From RGIG3077 sp045541475 (GTDB lineage Bacteria > Bacillota > Clostridia > Oscillospirales > Ruminococcaceae), in contig JAZQJI010000027.1 of the NCBI GenBank assembly GCA_045541475.1, positions 69,947 through 133,946 on the forward strand: 64,000 bases of DNA, given 5' to 3'. The notes beneath the pieces were generated by a model, which saw only the letters and a list, made by a program, of their open reading frames with translations, was not told where the DNA came from and made no database searches. Shown here piece by piece: positions 13,847-23,311 of this stretch; the first letter of the stretch is position 1, and each line of letters begins with the position of its first letter. A program made the translations under genes and the position numbers.

Positions 13847-13925
13847 GAGATTTTCACAATTTTAATTAAATATTTTTCTAAATAAAGCATATACTTTTTT
13901 CTCTCCCCTACCCTATTCATATATA

Positions 13926-13962
13926 TAAAAAGCAGATGTAAAGCAATTTTACTTTACATCTG
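13926..13962 (-). terminator. Terminator after clpX
   Basis: CAGATGTAAAG/CTTTACATCTG stem (13933-13943 and 13952-13962) followed on the minus strand by a T-run. It starts 10 bp past the clpX stop. Confidence 0.8.
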
Positions 13963-13972
13963 TTATATTGTA

Positions 13973-15238
13973 TTATGCAGTTTCGTTATTGCGTTTTCGC
14001 ATATCGTATGATACAACAGGGTCTGTGTTATTAATTACACATTCAGCATTTACAGTAACCTTAGTTGCTGTTTCTTCAGATGGCACAGCAAACATAGTTT
14101 TCATAAGTAAGCCTTCTACGATAGCACGCAAGCCTCTTGCACCGGTTTTTTGTGCAATAGTCTTCTTTGCTATTTCGCGCAGCGCATCTTCTTCAAACTC
14201 AAGCTCAATATCATCAAGTTCAAAAAGACGTGTATACTGCTTTATCAATGCGTTTTTTGGCTCGGTAAGGATTTTAACAAGCTGATTTTCATCAAGCTCT
14301 TCAAGTACGGTTATTACGGGCAATCTGCCAACAAGCTCGGGTACAAGACCAAACTTAACCAAATCTTGAGGTACTACCTTACGGAATATGTTGTTTCTGA
14401 TTTCATCGTGTGATTTAATTTCGCTGCCAAAACCTAATGCTGAACTTTCAGTACGCTTGATAATTGCATTTTCCAAACCGTCAAAAGCACCACCGCAAAT
14501 GAATAAAATATTCTTTGTGTCAAGTTGAATGAATTCTTGATTAGGGTGTTTTCTACCACCGTTGGGCGGAACATTGGATACTGTACCTTCGATAATCTTC
14601 AAAAGTGCTTGCTGTACACCTTCACCACTTACATCTCTTGTAATTGATACATTTTCAGACTTTCTTGCTATCTTGTCTATTTCATCAATATAGATGATAC
14701 CTCTTTCAGCAGCGCGTACATCATAATCAGCGGATTGAAGTAAACGTACAAGTACATTTTCAACATCATCACCAACATAACCCGCTTCTGTCAAAGTAGT
14801 TGCATCAGCAATTGCAAATGGTACATCAAGTATTCTTGCAAGCGTTTGTGCAAGCATCGTTTTACCTACACCGGTAGGTCCTAAAAGAAGAACATTGCTC
14901 TTTTGTATTTCTACATTTTCATCACCACCAAGACTGTTGATACGCTTGTAGTGATTGTAAACAGCAACTGAAAGTGTAATTTTAGCTTCATCCTGACCAA
15001 TTACATATTCATCAAGTATTGCCTTGATTTCGGCAGGTTTTTTCAAAATTACATTTTCATCTTTGGCAGTGCTTTTCTTTTTACGTTTTCCTTCAAACGG
15101 CTGCCCAAGCATTTCATAGCAATACAGTACACATTCATCACAAATGGTGCTGTCGCCGGACGAAAACAAACTCATAACCTTGCTTTCGGGTTTGCCGCAG
15201 AAACCGCATTTTTTTAAAGTTGTGTTGTTGTTGTCCAT
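13973..15238 (-). CDS. clpX: ATP-dependent protease ATP-binding subunit ClpX
   Basis: AAA+ unfoldase that feeds substrates to ClpP. 421 residues, the usual length. The N-terminal zinc domain has C11/C14 and C33/C36, Walker A is GPTGVGKT (120-127), followed by Walker [11 protein letters not shown] and the ClpP-binding loop region (ALGFGSEI). It lies directly downstream of clpP and two genes from tig, the standard tig-clpP-clpX order. Confidence 0.98.
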   Translation of the reverse strand: MDNNNTTLKKCGFCGKPESKVMSLFSSGDSTICDECVLYCYEMLGQPFEGKRKKKSTAKDENVILKKPAEIKAILDEYVIGQDEAKITLSVAVYNHYKRINSLGGDENVEIQKSNVLLLGPTGVGKTMLAQTLARILDVPFAIADATTLTEAGYVGDDVENVLVRLLQSADYDVRAAERGIIYIDEIDKIARKSENVSITRDVSGEGVQQALLKIIEGTVSNVPPNGGRKHPNQEFIQLDTKNILFICGGAFDGLENAIIKRTESSALGFGSEIKSHDEIRNNIFRKVVPQDLVKFGLVPELVGRLPVITVLEELDENQLVKILTEPKNALIKQYTRLFELDDIELEFEEDALREIAKKTIAQKTGARGLRAIVEGLLMKTMFAVPSEETATKVTVNAECVINNTDPVVSYDMRKRNNETA

Positions 15239-15250
15239 TTCAGTTTTCCT

Positions 15251-15832
15251 TTATCTTTTTGTGATAACTTTATCTATAAGACCATAAGCTACTGCTTCAT
15301 CTGCAGACATAAAATTGTCGCGTTCTGTATCAGTAACTATAACATCAAGCGGTTTGCCGGTATTGTTTGCCAGAATTGTATTAAGATTATTTTTAATTCT
15401 TAAAAGTCTGTCAGCATGAATTTTAATATCAGTTACCTGACCCTGCATACCACCCAAGGGTTGATGAATCATGATCTCGCTATTAGGCAAAGCGAATCTT
15501 TTACCCTTAGCACCTGAAGAAAGTAAAAACGCACCCATTGATGCAGCCATGCCAATACAAATTGTTGATACATCACATTTAATATACTGCATCGTATCAT
15601 AAATAGCCATACCAGCCGTTACAGAGCCGCCCGGGCTGTTGATATAGAAAGCTATATCCTTATCGGGATCCTGGCCTTCAAGATAAAGAAGCTGGGCAAC
15701 AATCAAACTTGCTGTTGTATCATTAACTTCTTCTGAAAGAAGGACGATTCTATCGTTTAAAAGTCTTGAAAAAATATCGTACGAGCGTTCTCCTCTGTTT
15801 GTTTGCTCTACTACCATTGGTACTAAACTCAT
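15251..15832 (-). CDS. clpP: ATP-dependent Clp protease proteolytic subunit ClpP
   Basis: Serine peptidase forming the tetradecameric proteolytic barrel. 193 residues. Catalytic Ser98 in GMAASMG, His123 in MIHQPLGG and the downstream Asp (about 172) are present. The gene is 12 bp ahead of clpX and 89 bp after tig; probably co-transcribed with both. Confidence 0.98.
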   Translation of the reverse strand: MSLVPMVVEQTNRGERSYDIFSRLLNDRIVLLSEEVNDTTASLIVAQLLYLEGQDPDKDIAFYINSPGGSVTAGMAIYDTMQYIKCDVSTICIGMAASMGAFLLSSGAKGKRFALPNSEIMIHQPLGGMQGQVTDIKIHADRLLRIKNNLNTILANNTGKPLDVIVTDTERDNFMSADEAVAYGLIDKVITKR

Positions 15833-15921
15833 GTTATCTCCTCCTGAATGTCGAAATTTGTAAAAGTGCTTTAATATGGTTTAAGCCGCCAATGTTGTGG
15901 CGGCTAAAACTCTAATATTAA

Positions 15922-17217
15922 TTATTCAGCGTCGGCAGCTTCTGTAATAACTGCATTATCCTTTACAAGCTGTGAAGCCTTACCTACAAGCAAATCATCA
16001 TGATATGCTGCCATGGGCATAAGCTGCTTGATTTTATCAACAGGCATTGCATACTGTTCAGAAAGCTCAGCAAGACCCTTTTCAATATCTTCTTCTGTAA
16101 CCTCAAGAGATTCAAGCTCAGCAATCTTTTCAAAAGCAAGTCTGAGTTTAACTTCGTCAGCAGCCTTTGCTCTATAAGATTCTCTGAAATCTTCCATGCT
16201 CATGCCTGTGTATTGAAGATATGTTTCAACTCTCATACCCTGAGACATAAGTCTGCTTTCAAAATCGTTGATAGATCTTGTAATTCTGTCTTCAATCATA
16301 AGCTCGGGAACTTCAGCAGTTGTTCTCTCGATAAGAATACGGAAAATTGAGTTTTCAACTTCAGTATTAATTCTTGCTTCAAGCTGCGCTTCAAGTCTTG
16401 TCTTGCAATCAGCCTTGTATTCTTCAACTGTTTCAAAGTCGGAATAATCCTTAACAAGCTCATCATCAAGCTCAGGAAGTTCTTCGACTCTGATTTCGTT
16501 AAGTTTAACTTTAAATACGGCAGCCTTTCCTGCAAGGTCACTTACGTGGTATTCTTCAGGGAATGTTACGTTTACATCAAACTCGTCGTTAACATTGTGT
16601 CCAACAATCTGATCTTCAAATCCGGGAATAAACTGTCCGGAACCAAGCTTGAGATCAAACCCTTCAGCTTTACCGCCTTCAAACGCAACATCGTCAACAA
16701 AGCCTTCGAAGTCAATATTTACACTGTCATCATTTTCAGCTGCTCTTTCAACAGAAACAAGACGCATGCCCTTTCTGCGAAGCATTTCGAGCTGAGAGTC
16801 AATCTGTTCGTCAGTAACAGTATTGGCAGGTTTTGTAACTTCTATACCCTTATATTCGCCAAGAGTTACTTCAGGGTAGTTGATGCATATCGCCTTAAAA
16901 GTAACGCCTTCTTCTTTAGAAATTGATGTTACTTCAATATCGGGCTGTGCAATGGGACGAAGTTCAGCTTCATCAATTGCATCAAAAAGTGTTTCATTAA
17001 GAAGAATGTTAACAGCGCTCTCGTAAAAAGCATTTTCACCAAAATACTTTTCAGCCAAAGCTCTGGGTACTTTACCTTTTCTGAAACCGGGAATAGCAAT
17101 ATTTTTCTTTTCCTTATTGTATGCTTTCTGTACAGCAGCTTCAAAGCTTTCAGAGTCTACTGAATACTCGAGCTCATATTTGTTTGTTTCGATACATTCG
17201 CATCTTGTTATAGCCAT
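15922..17217 (-). CDS. tig: Trigger factor
   Basis: Ribosome-bound chaperone with peptidyl-prolyl isomerase activity. 431 residues: ribosome-binding domain with the signature IPGFRKGKVPRA (about 43-54), FKBP-type PPIase in the middle (DDSVNIDFEGFVDDVAFEGG), and the helical C-terminal chaperone arms. First gene of the tig-clpP-clpX block; GGAGG before the ATG. Confidence 0.97.
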   Translation of the reverse strand: MAITRCECIETNKYELEYSVDSESFEAAVQKAYNKEKKNIAIPGFRKGKVPRALAEKYFGENAFYESAVNILLNETLFDAIDEAELRPIAQPDIEVTSISKEEGVTFKAICINYPEVTLGEYKGIEVTKPANTVTDEQIDSQLEMLRRKGMRLVSVERAAENDDSVNIDFEGFVDDVAFEGGKAEGFDLKLGSGQFIPGFEDQIVGHNVNDEFDVNVTFPEEYHVSDLAGKAAVFKVKLNEIRVEELPELDDELVKDYSDFETVEEYKADCKTRLEAQLEARINTEVENSIFRILIERTTAEVPELMIEDRITRSINDFESRLMSQGMRVETYLQYTGMSMEDFRESYRAKAADEVKLRLAFEKIAELESLEVTEEDIEKGLAELSEQYAMPVDKIKQLMPMAAYHDDLLVGKASQLVKDNAVITEAADAE

Positions 17218-17312
17218 GATATTTTTTCCTCCGAAAATTTAATACTACATAATAATAGCATATTTTTATTATATTTTCCAGCAAATTTTGTGAATTTGTA
17301 TATATGCACAAA

Positions 17313-18002
17313 TCATAAAATTTGCTTTGGCACAAATTGTAAATAATCACTTGATAAAAGTGAAAATTTTATATTGTCACTTATACCTTGTATTGCATTT
17401 TTACAAGCATATCCATGTATGTGACCATAATAACATTCATCAATATTGTACTTGTACAATACATCAAGAATTTCATAACTGCAGGCGCTCTGAAAAATGG
17501 GCGGATAATGTAAAAACACCAAGGGTTTTAACCCTGCATTAACAGCGCTTTTGATTGAAGCTTCAAGACGCATAGCTTCACGGTTTAAAACCTTTTCGTC
17601 GTGAGGCTCGTTATCCATATTAACCCAACCTCTCGATCCACAAATACCAAAATCACCATATTTGTAATGATTCATGTGAAGTATATTTAAGGTATTAAAA
17701 TTATTCTCAGCAAAAAACTGCGTCATTTTCTGCATTGAAGTCCACCAATAATCATGATTGCCTTTAAGAATATATTTAGTACCATTCAGCGAATTGATAA
17801 AATTAAAATCTTCATAAGCATCATCAATGCGCATTGCCCATGAACTGTCGCCCATAAGTACAACGTGGTCATCTGGTGTAATTAAATTATTCCAATTGAT
17901 CTTCAGCAAATCAATGTAATTATCCCAGCCTTTGAAGACAGACATGGTTTTGTTGGGAACCGACAGTGAAAGGTGCAGATCTCCTATTGCAAACAGTGAC
18001 AT
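17313..18002 (-). CDS. Calcineurin-like metallophosphoesterase
   Basis: 229 residues with the two-metal motifs in order: IGDLH (about 6-10), MGDSSW (about 50), LKGNHDYWW (about 78), and a late GHIHGYA. Substrate is not evident; such cytosolic members are often found with housekeeping genes and lack an assigned role. It follows thrC by 10 bp. Confidence 0.85.
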   Translation of the reverse strand: MSLFAIGDLHLSLSVPNKTMSVFKGWDNYIDLLKINWNNLITPDDHVVLMGDSSWAMRIDDAYEDFNFINSLNGTKYILKGNHDYWWTSMQKMTQFFAENNFNTLNILHMNHYKYGDFGICGSRGWVNMDNEPHDEKVLNREAMRLEASIKSAVNAGLKPLVFLHYPPIFQSACSYEILDVLYKYNIDECYYGHIHGYACKNAIQGISDNIKFSLLSSDYLQFVPKQIL

Positions 18003-18012
18003 ATATCACCTT

Positions 18013-19500
18013 TTAAACGAAATTCTTAACGTATTCAGGCATGTTATCGCTTTCGATAGTTTCTTTAAAGCGAACTGCCTTTGATTTGATTGCAGCAAGC
18101 GGCGCAGGAACATCTGTCGAAGAAATTTCTGAAAGCTTTTCAAGCATTGCCCAATCGTCCATGTTTGCTGTATCTACACCAAGTGCATCAAGCACACTTG
18201 AACAGAATTTATAAGGGCTTGCAGTTGAAGCGATGATTGTTTTTGTTGTATCACCTGAGTTGTTAACATAATCTTCGTAAACTTTAATAGCTACGGATGT
18301 ATGTGTATCAGCAACATAGGAATAATCATCAAAAATACTCTTTATTGTCGATTTGGTCGCATTATCATCACAGTAGCCGGCAACAAAATCGTTTTGTAAC
18401 TTAGCTTTTACATCATCAGATACTGAATACTTGCCTTCAGTTGAAAGAGCACCGAACCACTCTTTGATAGTATCATCGTTTTCTCCGCAAAGCAGATACA
18501 AAAGTCTTTCGAGATTACTAGAAATGAGAATATCCATTGAAGGAGAAATGGTTGTAAAGAACTTTCTGTTTCTATCATAAACGCCTGTATTGATAAAATC
18601 TGTAAGAACGTTGTTTGCATTTGAAGCGCAAATAAGCTTGTTTACAGGTACACCCATTAATTTTGCATAGTAAGCAGCAAGAATATTACCGAAATTACCG
18701 GTGGGTACAACAATGTTTATTTTTTCGCCAAGCTCAATCTGTTCAGTATCAACCATTGTTGCATACGAAGAAACGTAGTAAACAATCTGCGGTAAAAGTC
18801 TGCCGAAGTTGATTGAATTTGCACTTGAGAAAGCCGCCATTTTGTTTTCAAGATGAGCTTTAATGCTATCATCTGTAAAAATTTTCTTAACGCCATTCTG
18901 GCAATCGTCAAAATTGCCCTTTATAGCGCAAACTGCAACATTACTACCGTCCTGCGTGGTCATTTGCTTTTTCTGCATTGCAGAAACGCCGTCTTCTGGG
19001 TAAAATACAAGGATTTTTGTTCCTTCTACATCGCAAAAACCTGTAAGAGCAGCTTTGCCTGTATCGCCTGAAGTAGCAACGAGAATGACAAGTTCTTTAT
19101 CAAAATTCTGTTTTTTTGCAGCAGTTGTAAGGAAATAAGGCAAAATCTGCAAAGCCATATCTTTAAATGCACACGTAGGACCGTGCCAAAGTTCAAGCAA
19201 ATACATATTATCACCAAGCTGTGTAAGCTCGTGAATATTATCTGTATCAAAATTAGCTGTGCTATATGCATTTTTTGTGCAATGATCAATTTCTTCGTCG
19301 GTATAATCTGTAAAGTACTTTGAAATTACAAACTTTGCTCTGTCTGCATAATCAAGTGCGGCGATATTTTTAATGTCATCAAGCGTAATTTTAGGTATTT
19401 CGTTTGGTACAAAAAGACCACCGTCATCAGAAATACCTTTGAGAACAGCCATGGAGCCGCTTACATTAAGATTGCTGTTGCGTGTACTTTTATAAAACAT
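18013..19500 (-). CDS. thrC: Threonine synthase
   Basis: PLP enzyme making threonine from O-phosphohomoserine. 495 residues, the long form. Features: N-terminal ISDDGGLFVP, the PLP lysine in HGPTCAFKDMALQ, the phosphate-binding region VPTGNFGNILA, and STASPYKF near the C-terminus. The gene lies 23 bp downstream of yraN and is probably in the rplS-lepB-rbgA-rnhB-yraN transcript. Confidence 0.96.
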   Translation of the reverse strand: MFYKSTRNSNLNVSGSMAVLKGISDDGGLFVPNEIPKITLDDIKNIAALDYADRAKFVISKYFTDYTDEEIDHCTKNAYSTANFDTDNIHELTQLGDNMYLLELWHGPTCAFKDMALQILPYFLTTAAKKQNFDKELVILVATSGDTGKAALTGFCDVEGTKILVFYPEDGVSAMQKKQMTTQDGSNVAVCAIKGNFDDCQNGVKKIFTDDSIKAHLENKMAAFSSANSINFGRLLPQIVYYVSSYATMVDTEQIELGEKINIVVPTGNFGNILAAYYAKLMGVPVNKLICASNANNVLTDFINTGVYDRNRKFFTTISPSMDILISSNLERLLYLLCGENDDTIKEWFGALSTEGKYSVSDDVKAKLQNDFVAGYCDDNATKSTIKSIFDDYSYVADTHTSVAIKVYEDYVNNSGDTTKTIIASTASPYKFCSSVLDALGVDTANMDDWAMLEKLSEISSTDVPAPLAAIKSKAVRFKETIESDNMPEYVKNFV

Positions 19501-19523
19501 AAAATTTCTCCCTTAAAATTAAT

Positions 19524-19871
19524 TTAAAATGCATTTTCAATATAATCAATCGACTCAACAATATTATTTTTTGCAGCAACAAAAGCTACATCAAAACGTG
19601 GTTGAAGGTCAATTTCATTATCATATATATACCTTTGTGCAGTTCGAAGGATAAATTTCTTTTTAGAAGCAGTTATAGATTCAAAAGCATCTATAAGATT
19701 CTTTCTGGTTTTAACCTCAACGAAAATAATATAATTTTCATTTTTTGCAATTATATCAATTTCGCCACCCTGCACACGATAATTCTGTTTTAAAACATCA
19801 AATCCTTTTCTTTTGAGATACGAACATACAGCATTCTCTCCCAAATTACCAATATTTTTTGCAATATTCAT
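19524..19871 (-). CDS. YraN-family (UPF0102) nuclease-fold protein
   Basis: 115 residues with the PD-(D/E)XK-like core: GGEIDIIAKN then FVEVKTRK. The YraN family is commonly next to rnhB, as here with a 4-bp overlap, and is thought to act in DNA repair or recombination; no function is proven. Confidence 0.93.
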   Translation of the reverse strand: MNIAKNIGNLGENAVCSYLKRKGFDVLKQNYRVQGGEIDIIAKNENYIIFVEVKTRKNLIDAFESITASKKKFILRTAQRYIYDNEIDLQPRFDVAFVAAKNNIVESIDYIENAF

Positions 19872-20491
19872 TTCTTTTCAAAATACTTTTTCAAAAAGCT
19901 CATTCTGTGAACAGGACTTACTCCGTATTCATCAAGCATTTGATAGTGTAGTTTTGTGCCGTAGCCCTTGTGCTTTTCAAAGCAATATTGCGGATATTCC
20001 TTGGCAATATCAAGCATATATCTATCTCTTGCTACTTTGGCAAGAATTGACGCTGCAGCAATTGAAGCAGATGTTGCATCGCCTTTAATAACACATTTGC
20101 AAGGTATGTCAAGTCCGCTCGGAACTTTATTACCGTCTACAAGAACCAGATGCGGTTTTGTTGATAAATCTTCAACAGCTCGCTTCATTGCAAGCATTGC
20201 TGCGTTTAGTATGTTTATAGACTCTATTTCTTCGATGCTAGCACGTTTTATCGAATAGCATATCGCTTTTTCAATAATCTCATCAAAAAGCTTTTCACGT
20301 TTTTTTTCGCTTAGTTTTTTGCTATCGTTAAGACCTGTTATTTCCACATCAGGCGGCAAAATTACGGCAGCAGCAAAAACGTCACCGGCCAGCGGACCCC
20401 TGCCTGCTTCGTCTACACCACAAAACACAGGAATTGATTCTCTTACAGCACTGTCAAATTCAAACAGATTAATATTCTCGTTACGCATCAC
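19868..20491 (-). CDS. rnhB: Ribonuclease HII
   Basis: Removes RNA, including single ribonucleotides, from DNA hybrids. 207 residues. The N-terminal active-site motif FCGVDEAGRGPLAG, the second acidic site in HLVLVDGNKVP and the later DSKKLSEKKRE and HKGYGTK motifs are all present. It overlaps both neighbours by 4 bp (rbgA upstream, yraN downstream). Confidence 0.97.
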   Translation of the reverse strand: MMRNENINLFEFDSAVRESIPVFCGVDEAGRGPLAGDVFAAAVILPPDVEITGLNDSKKLSEKKREKLFDEIIEKAICYSIKRASIEEIESINILNAAMLAMKRAVEDLSTKPHLVLVDGNKVPSGLDIPCKCVIKGDATSASIAAASILAKVARDRYMLDIAKEYPQYCFEKHKGYGTKLHYQMLDEYGVSPVHRMSFLKKYFEKK

Positions 20492-21345
20492 ACATGCTCC
20501 AGAGAAATCCTGCCGAGTTTACCAGCGCGGAACTCGTCAAGAATTGTAATCGCAGCGCGTTCAAAATTCACTTCGCCGCCGCTGATTAACATTCCTCTTT
20601 TTCTTGCAATTTTTTCTATAATATCATAGTCACTATCGATTTCTTCAATTTGTATCGAATATCTATTCTGGATATTCTCAGCATAATCAAAACGCAATGT
20701 TTCGATAAGTCTTGCAGCTAAAGCTTCAATATCAAGTATATCATCATTAACCGAACCGATAAACGCAAGTCTTTCGCCAACAAGCTTGTCCTCAAATTTA
20801 GGCCACAAAACACCCGGGGTATCAAGCAGTTCTATGTCATCTGCAAGTTTAACCCACTGTTTTGTCCGTGTAACACCCGGTCTATCTTCAACTTTAGCAC
20901 GCTTTTGTTTTGCAAGTTTATTGATGAGAGATGATTTTCCAACATTAGGTATTCCAAGAACCATAATGTGTAGCGTTCCACCAGACATTCCCTTGGATTT
21001 TCTTTTATCAATCAATTCTTTCAATAAAGTGCGTATTGCAGGTAAAAATGCATTAAGACCGCTTCCTGATTTGCAATCAGCAGCTATTGCGCTAATGCCG
21101 ATACTTTTGAAATATGCAAGCCATTTTTTTGTTTGAACAGCATCTGCCATATCGCACTTATTCATAAGAATAAGGCGCGGCTTGTTAGAAACAAGCTTAT
21201 CTATTTCAGGATTACGGCTTGATAACGGAACACGTGCGTCAATAAGTTCAACTACTGCATCAACAAGCTTTAAATTTGCACTTATCATGCGTCTTGTTTT
21301 GGTCATGTGACCGGGAAACCATTGAATGTTTTGTATTTCGCTCAT
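20488..21345 (-). CDS. rbgA: Ribosome biogenesis GTPase RbgA (YlqF)
   Basis: Circularly permuted GTPase for late 50S assembly. 285 residues. G4 (LMNKCDMAD) comes before G1 (GIPNVGKSSL) and G3 (LDTPGVLWP), the permuted order. N-terminal IQWFPGHMTKTRR is typical. The lepB-rbgA-rnhB neighbourhood is conserved in Firmicutes. Confidence 0.97.
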   Translation of the reverse strand: MSEIQNIQWFPGHMTKTRRMISANLKLVDAVVELIDARVPLSSRNPEIDKLVSNKPRLILMNKCDMADAVQTKKWLAYFKSIGISAIAADCKSGSGLNAFLPAIRTLLKELIDKRKSKGMSGGTLHIMVLGIPNVGKSSLINKLAKQKRAKVEDRPGVTRTKQWVKLADDIELLDTPGVLWPKFEDKLVGERLAFIGSVNDDILDIEALAARLIETLRFDYAENIQNRYSIQIEEIDSDYDIIEKIARKRGMLISGGEVNFERAAITILDEFRAGKLGRISLEHV

Positions 21346-21354
21346 AGTGCTCCT

Positions 21355-21996
21355 TTAATTGTAAAACTCAAACGAAGGATAGTAGCGCATTAAAGCTTTG
21401 CCAACAATCTTATCTTCGCTGATAGTTCCGATAACACGGCTGTCAGTTGAATGGTTGCGGTTATCACCCATTACGAAAACTTCATTTTCGCCAACAGTTA
21501 CAGTGTAATCTCTTCCGTTCATCATCGGACCGTTAATATAGTTTTCTTCAATAAGATTACCATCTACATATAGCGAACCTAAACCGTTTTCGTCATAGAC
21601 AATGTTTACAGTTTGTCCTTCGGTTGCAATAACTCGCTTAACGATATGTTCATTATCGTTAATTTCGTAGTTGATGATTACAATATCGCCATATTCAGGC
21701 TCGTAAAACAAATTGCTAATTACAAGTTTATCACCTTCGGTTAAAGTCTTTAGCATGGAACCACCGCTTACAGTGGCTATTCTGAAAAGAAATGTAAAAA
21801 CTAAAACAACAACAAAAACCGATGTTAATATTGATTCGATGATTTCACAAACATCATTTAAAAGTCTTTTATTCTTTTCCTTAGCGGACTCGTCATTTTT
21901 CTTAATTTCCACAAAGCTTTTTTCATCATCTTCTTCAGAAATCAACTCACTTGTGACTTCTTCAACAATTTCTTCATTCTTGTTTTCTTCAAGCAT
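21355..21996 (-). CDS. lepB: Signal peptidase I
   Basis: Membrane protease removing signal peptides. ATG 21996 is chosen because AGAGGGAA lies just upstream, giving 213 residues. One transmembrane helix (about 52-75), catalytic Ser in VSGGSMLKTL, catalytic Lys in HIVKRVIA, and the box-E motif VFVMGDNRNHSTDSR. An acidic N-terminal extension (EENKNEEIVEEVTSEL) of about 45 residues precedes the helix and is unusually charged. Confidence 0.95.
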   Translation of the reverse strand: MLEENKNEEIVEEVTSELISEEDDEKSFVEIKKNDESAKEKNKRLLNDVCEIIESILTSVFVVVLVFTFLFRIATVSGGSMLKTLTEGDKLVISNLFYEPEYGDIVIINYEINDNEHIVKRVIATEGQTVNIVYDENGLGSLYVDGNLIEENYINGPMMNGRDYTVTVGENEVFVMGDNRNHSTDSRVIGTISEDKIVGKALMRYYPSFEFYN

Positions 21997-22099
21997 GATT
22001 TTCCCTCTCTTTCCATTCGGTGAGGTTAAGTTTATGTATAAATTCGCAAATGCGAAATAATAGCAAAAAAGGGACATTAATGTCCCCTTTTCAATGGAA

Positions 22100-22444
22100 T
22101 TAGCGAATCTGGCTCTTAACCTTTGCAGCCTTGCCGACTCTGCCGCGGAGATAGTAAAGCTTAGCTCTGCGTACCTTACCGGAACGAACGATTTCTACCT
22201 TTTCTACAACGGGAGAGTGTACGGGGAAAACTCTTTCCATACCGCATCCGTGAGCAACACGTCTTACAGTAAATGTTTCGTTGATTCCACCGTGCTTCTT
22301 AGCGATAACAGTGCCTTCAAAAATCTGAATTCTTGTCTTATCGCCTTCCTGAATTCTAACGTGTACCTTTACGGTATCACCCACGTTAATTACGGGTGCG
22401 TCAGCCTTCAGTGAGCTGTCGCTGATGAGTCTTAATGCGTCCAT
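22100..22444 (-). CDS. rplS: 50S ribosomal protein L19
   Basis: 114 residues, normal size; [20 protein letters not shown] and the C-terminal [10 protein letters not shown] are characteristic. GGAGGAA precedes the ATG, behind a structured leader. First gene of the minus-strand transcript leading into lepB. Confidence 0.98.
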   Translation of the reverse strand: MDALRLISDSSLKADAPVINVGDTVKVHVRIQEGDKTRIQIFEGTVIAKKHGGINETFTVRRVAHGCGMERVFPVHSPVVEKVEIVRSGKVRRAKLYYLRGRVGKAAKVKSQIR

Positions 22445-22590
22445 TGATTCTTCCTCCTAAATTTTGGGATATTCATACACGCGCTTTAAATATAAGCCGT
22501 CAGTGGACTATCCGCCTTAATGATTAATATTGTCATTAAAGCCCAGCGGTAATTGGCTTGAGGACAAACCAAACCGTCGGATTTAAATGC
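22445..22590 (-). ncRNA. Structured rplS leader (L19 leader candidate)
   Basis: A 5' UTR of about 145 nt lies between a strong promoter and the rplS ribosome binding site. Distant complementary segments GCGC...TTTAAAT and ATTTAAAGCGC can close it into one domain, with an internal TTAATGA/TCATTAA hairpin. Leaders that bind L19 are known in Firmicutes; I cannot confirm the match to that family by eye. Confidence 0.5.
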
Positions 22591-22596
22591 GCTAAT

Positions 22597-22625
22597 ATTA
22601 TACCACAAACCGTTTTTTTTTGCAA
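22597..22625 (-). promoter_or_regulatory. rplS promoter
   Basis: TTGCAA (22620-22625), 17 bp, TATAAT (22597-22602) on the minus strand. It overlaps the 5' UTR side of the DUF2344 gene end only downstream of 22634. Confidence 0.75.
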
Positions 22626-22633
22626 GTGTATTT

Positions 22634-23311
22634 TTATAAAAAATCACTGCCGTCTGAGCAAATAATTCGATTTCTTTCAATTTTCACAGTTTCATTCAAA
22701 ATATTTGCATATTTTAAGAACATATCAACAAGTAAATTGGGATTATAATTCTTTTCATTTCCCGAAGGAGCGATGATTTTTAGCACAAATTCATTATCGT
22801 TACAATACTTTTGCAAAATTTCAAATATTGGTTTAATATCAACAAGTATAGTTTTTTTCTTTTTGTTGAATTTTTCGGCAATAATTTCATCCTGCGCAAT
22901 AAAACCATCAAAGAGTTTTTCGATATCACAAGATTTCATTTTACGTGATGATATCTTGATTGTATATTCGCTTGAAACAATATCTGTATTTGCGTGCATA
23001 GGATAGCTTACCGATAAAACCTTTAAATCATCAGGCAAAACTGCGTTGAGTCTTTCCTTAACAATTTCAGGTGCGATGTCTTCGGTCAGCTTAAAATCCA
23101 TTGTTTCAACACGGCTTTCAAAACCGAGTGAAAGCGGCAGTGCAAAAGTTAGCCATGCGTGCGGATTGAAGCCTTCGGTATATTTTATCGGCAGACCACT
23201 GCGGCGTAAAACACGCTGCATGTGTCTGTTTAAATCAAGGTGTGAAATATATTTAACTCTGCCAACCTTGGTAAAAACTGCTCTAACCTTATTCAAAGCA
23301 TTTACCTCCAA
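22634..23311 (-). CDS. DUF2344 / TIGR03936 radical-SAM partner protein
   Basis: 225 residues starting with the family opening VRAVFTKVGRVKYISHLDLNRH and GLPIKYTEGFNPHAWLTFALPLSLG. It overlaps the TIGR03960 radical SAM gene by 23 bp; the two are nearly always paired, in some genomes fused. The modified substrate is unknown. Confidence 0.9.
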   Translation of the reverse strand: MEVNALNKVRAVFTKVGRVKYISHLDLNRHMQRVLRRSGLPIKYTEGFNPHAWLTFALPLSLGFESRVETMDFKLTEDIAPEIVKERLNAVLPDDLKVLSVSYPMHANTDIVSSEYTIKISSRKMKSCDIEKLFDGFIAQDEIIAEKFNKKKKTILVDIKPIFEILQKYCNDNEFVLKIIAPSGNEKNYNPNLLVDMFLKYANILNETVKIERNRIICSDGSDFL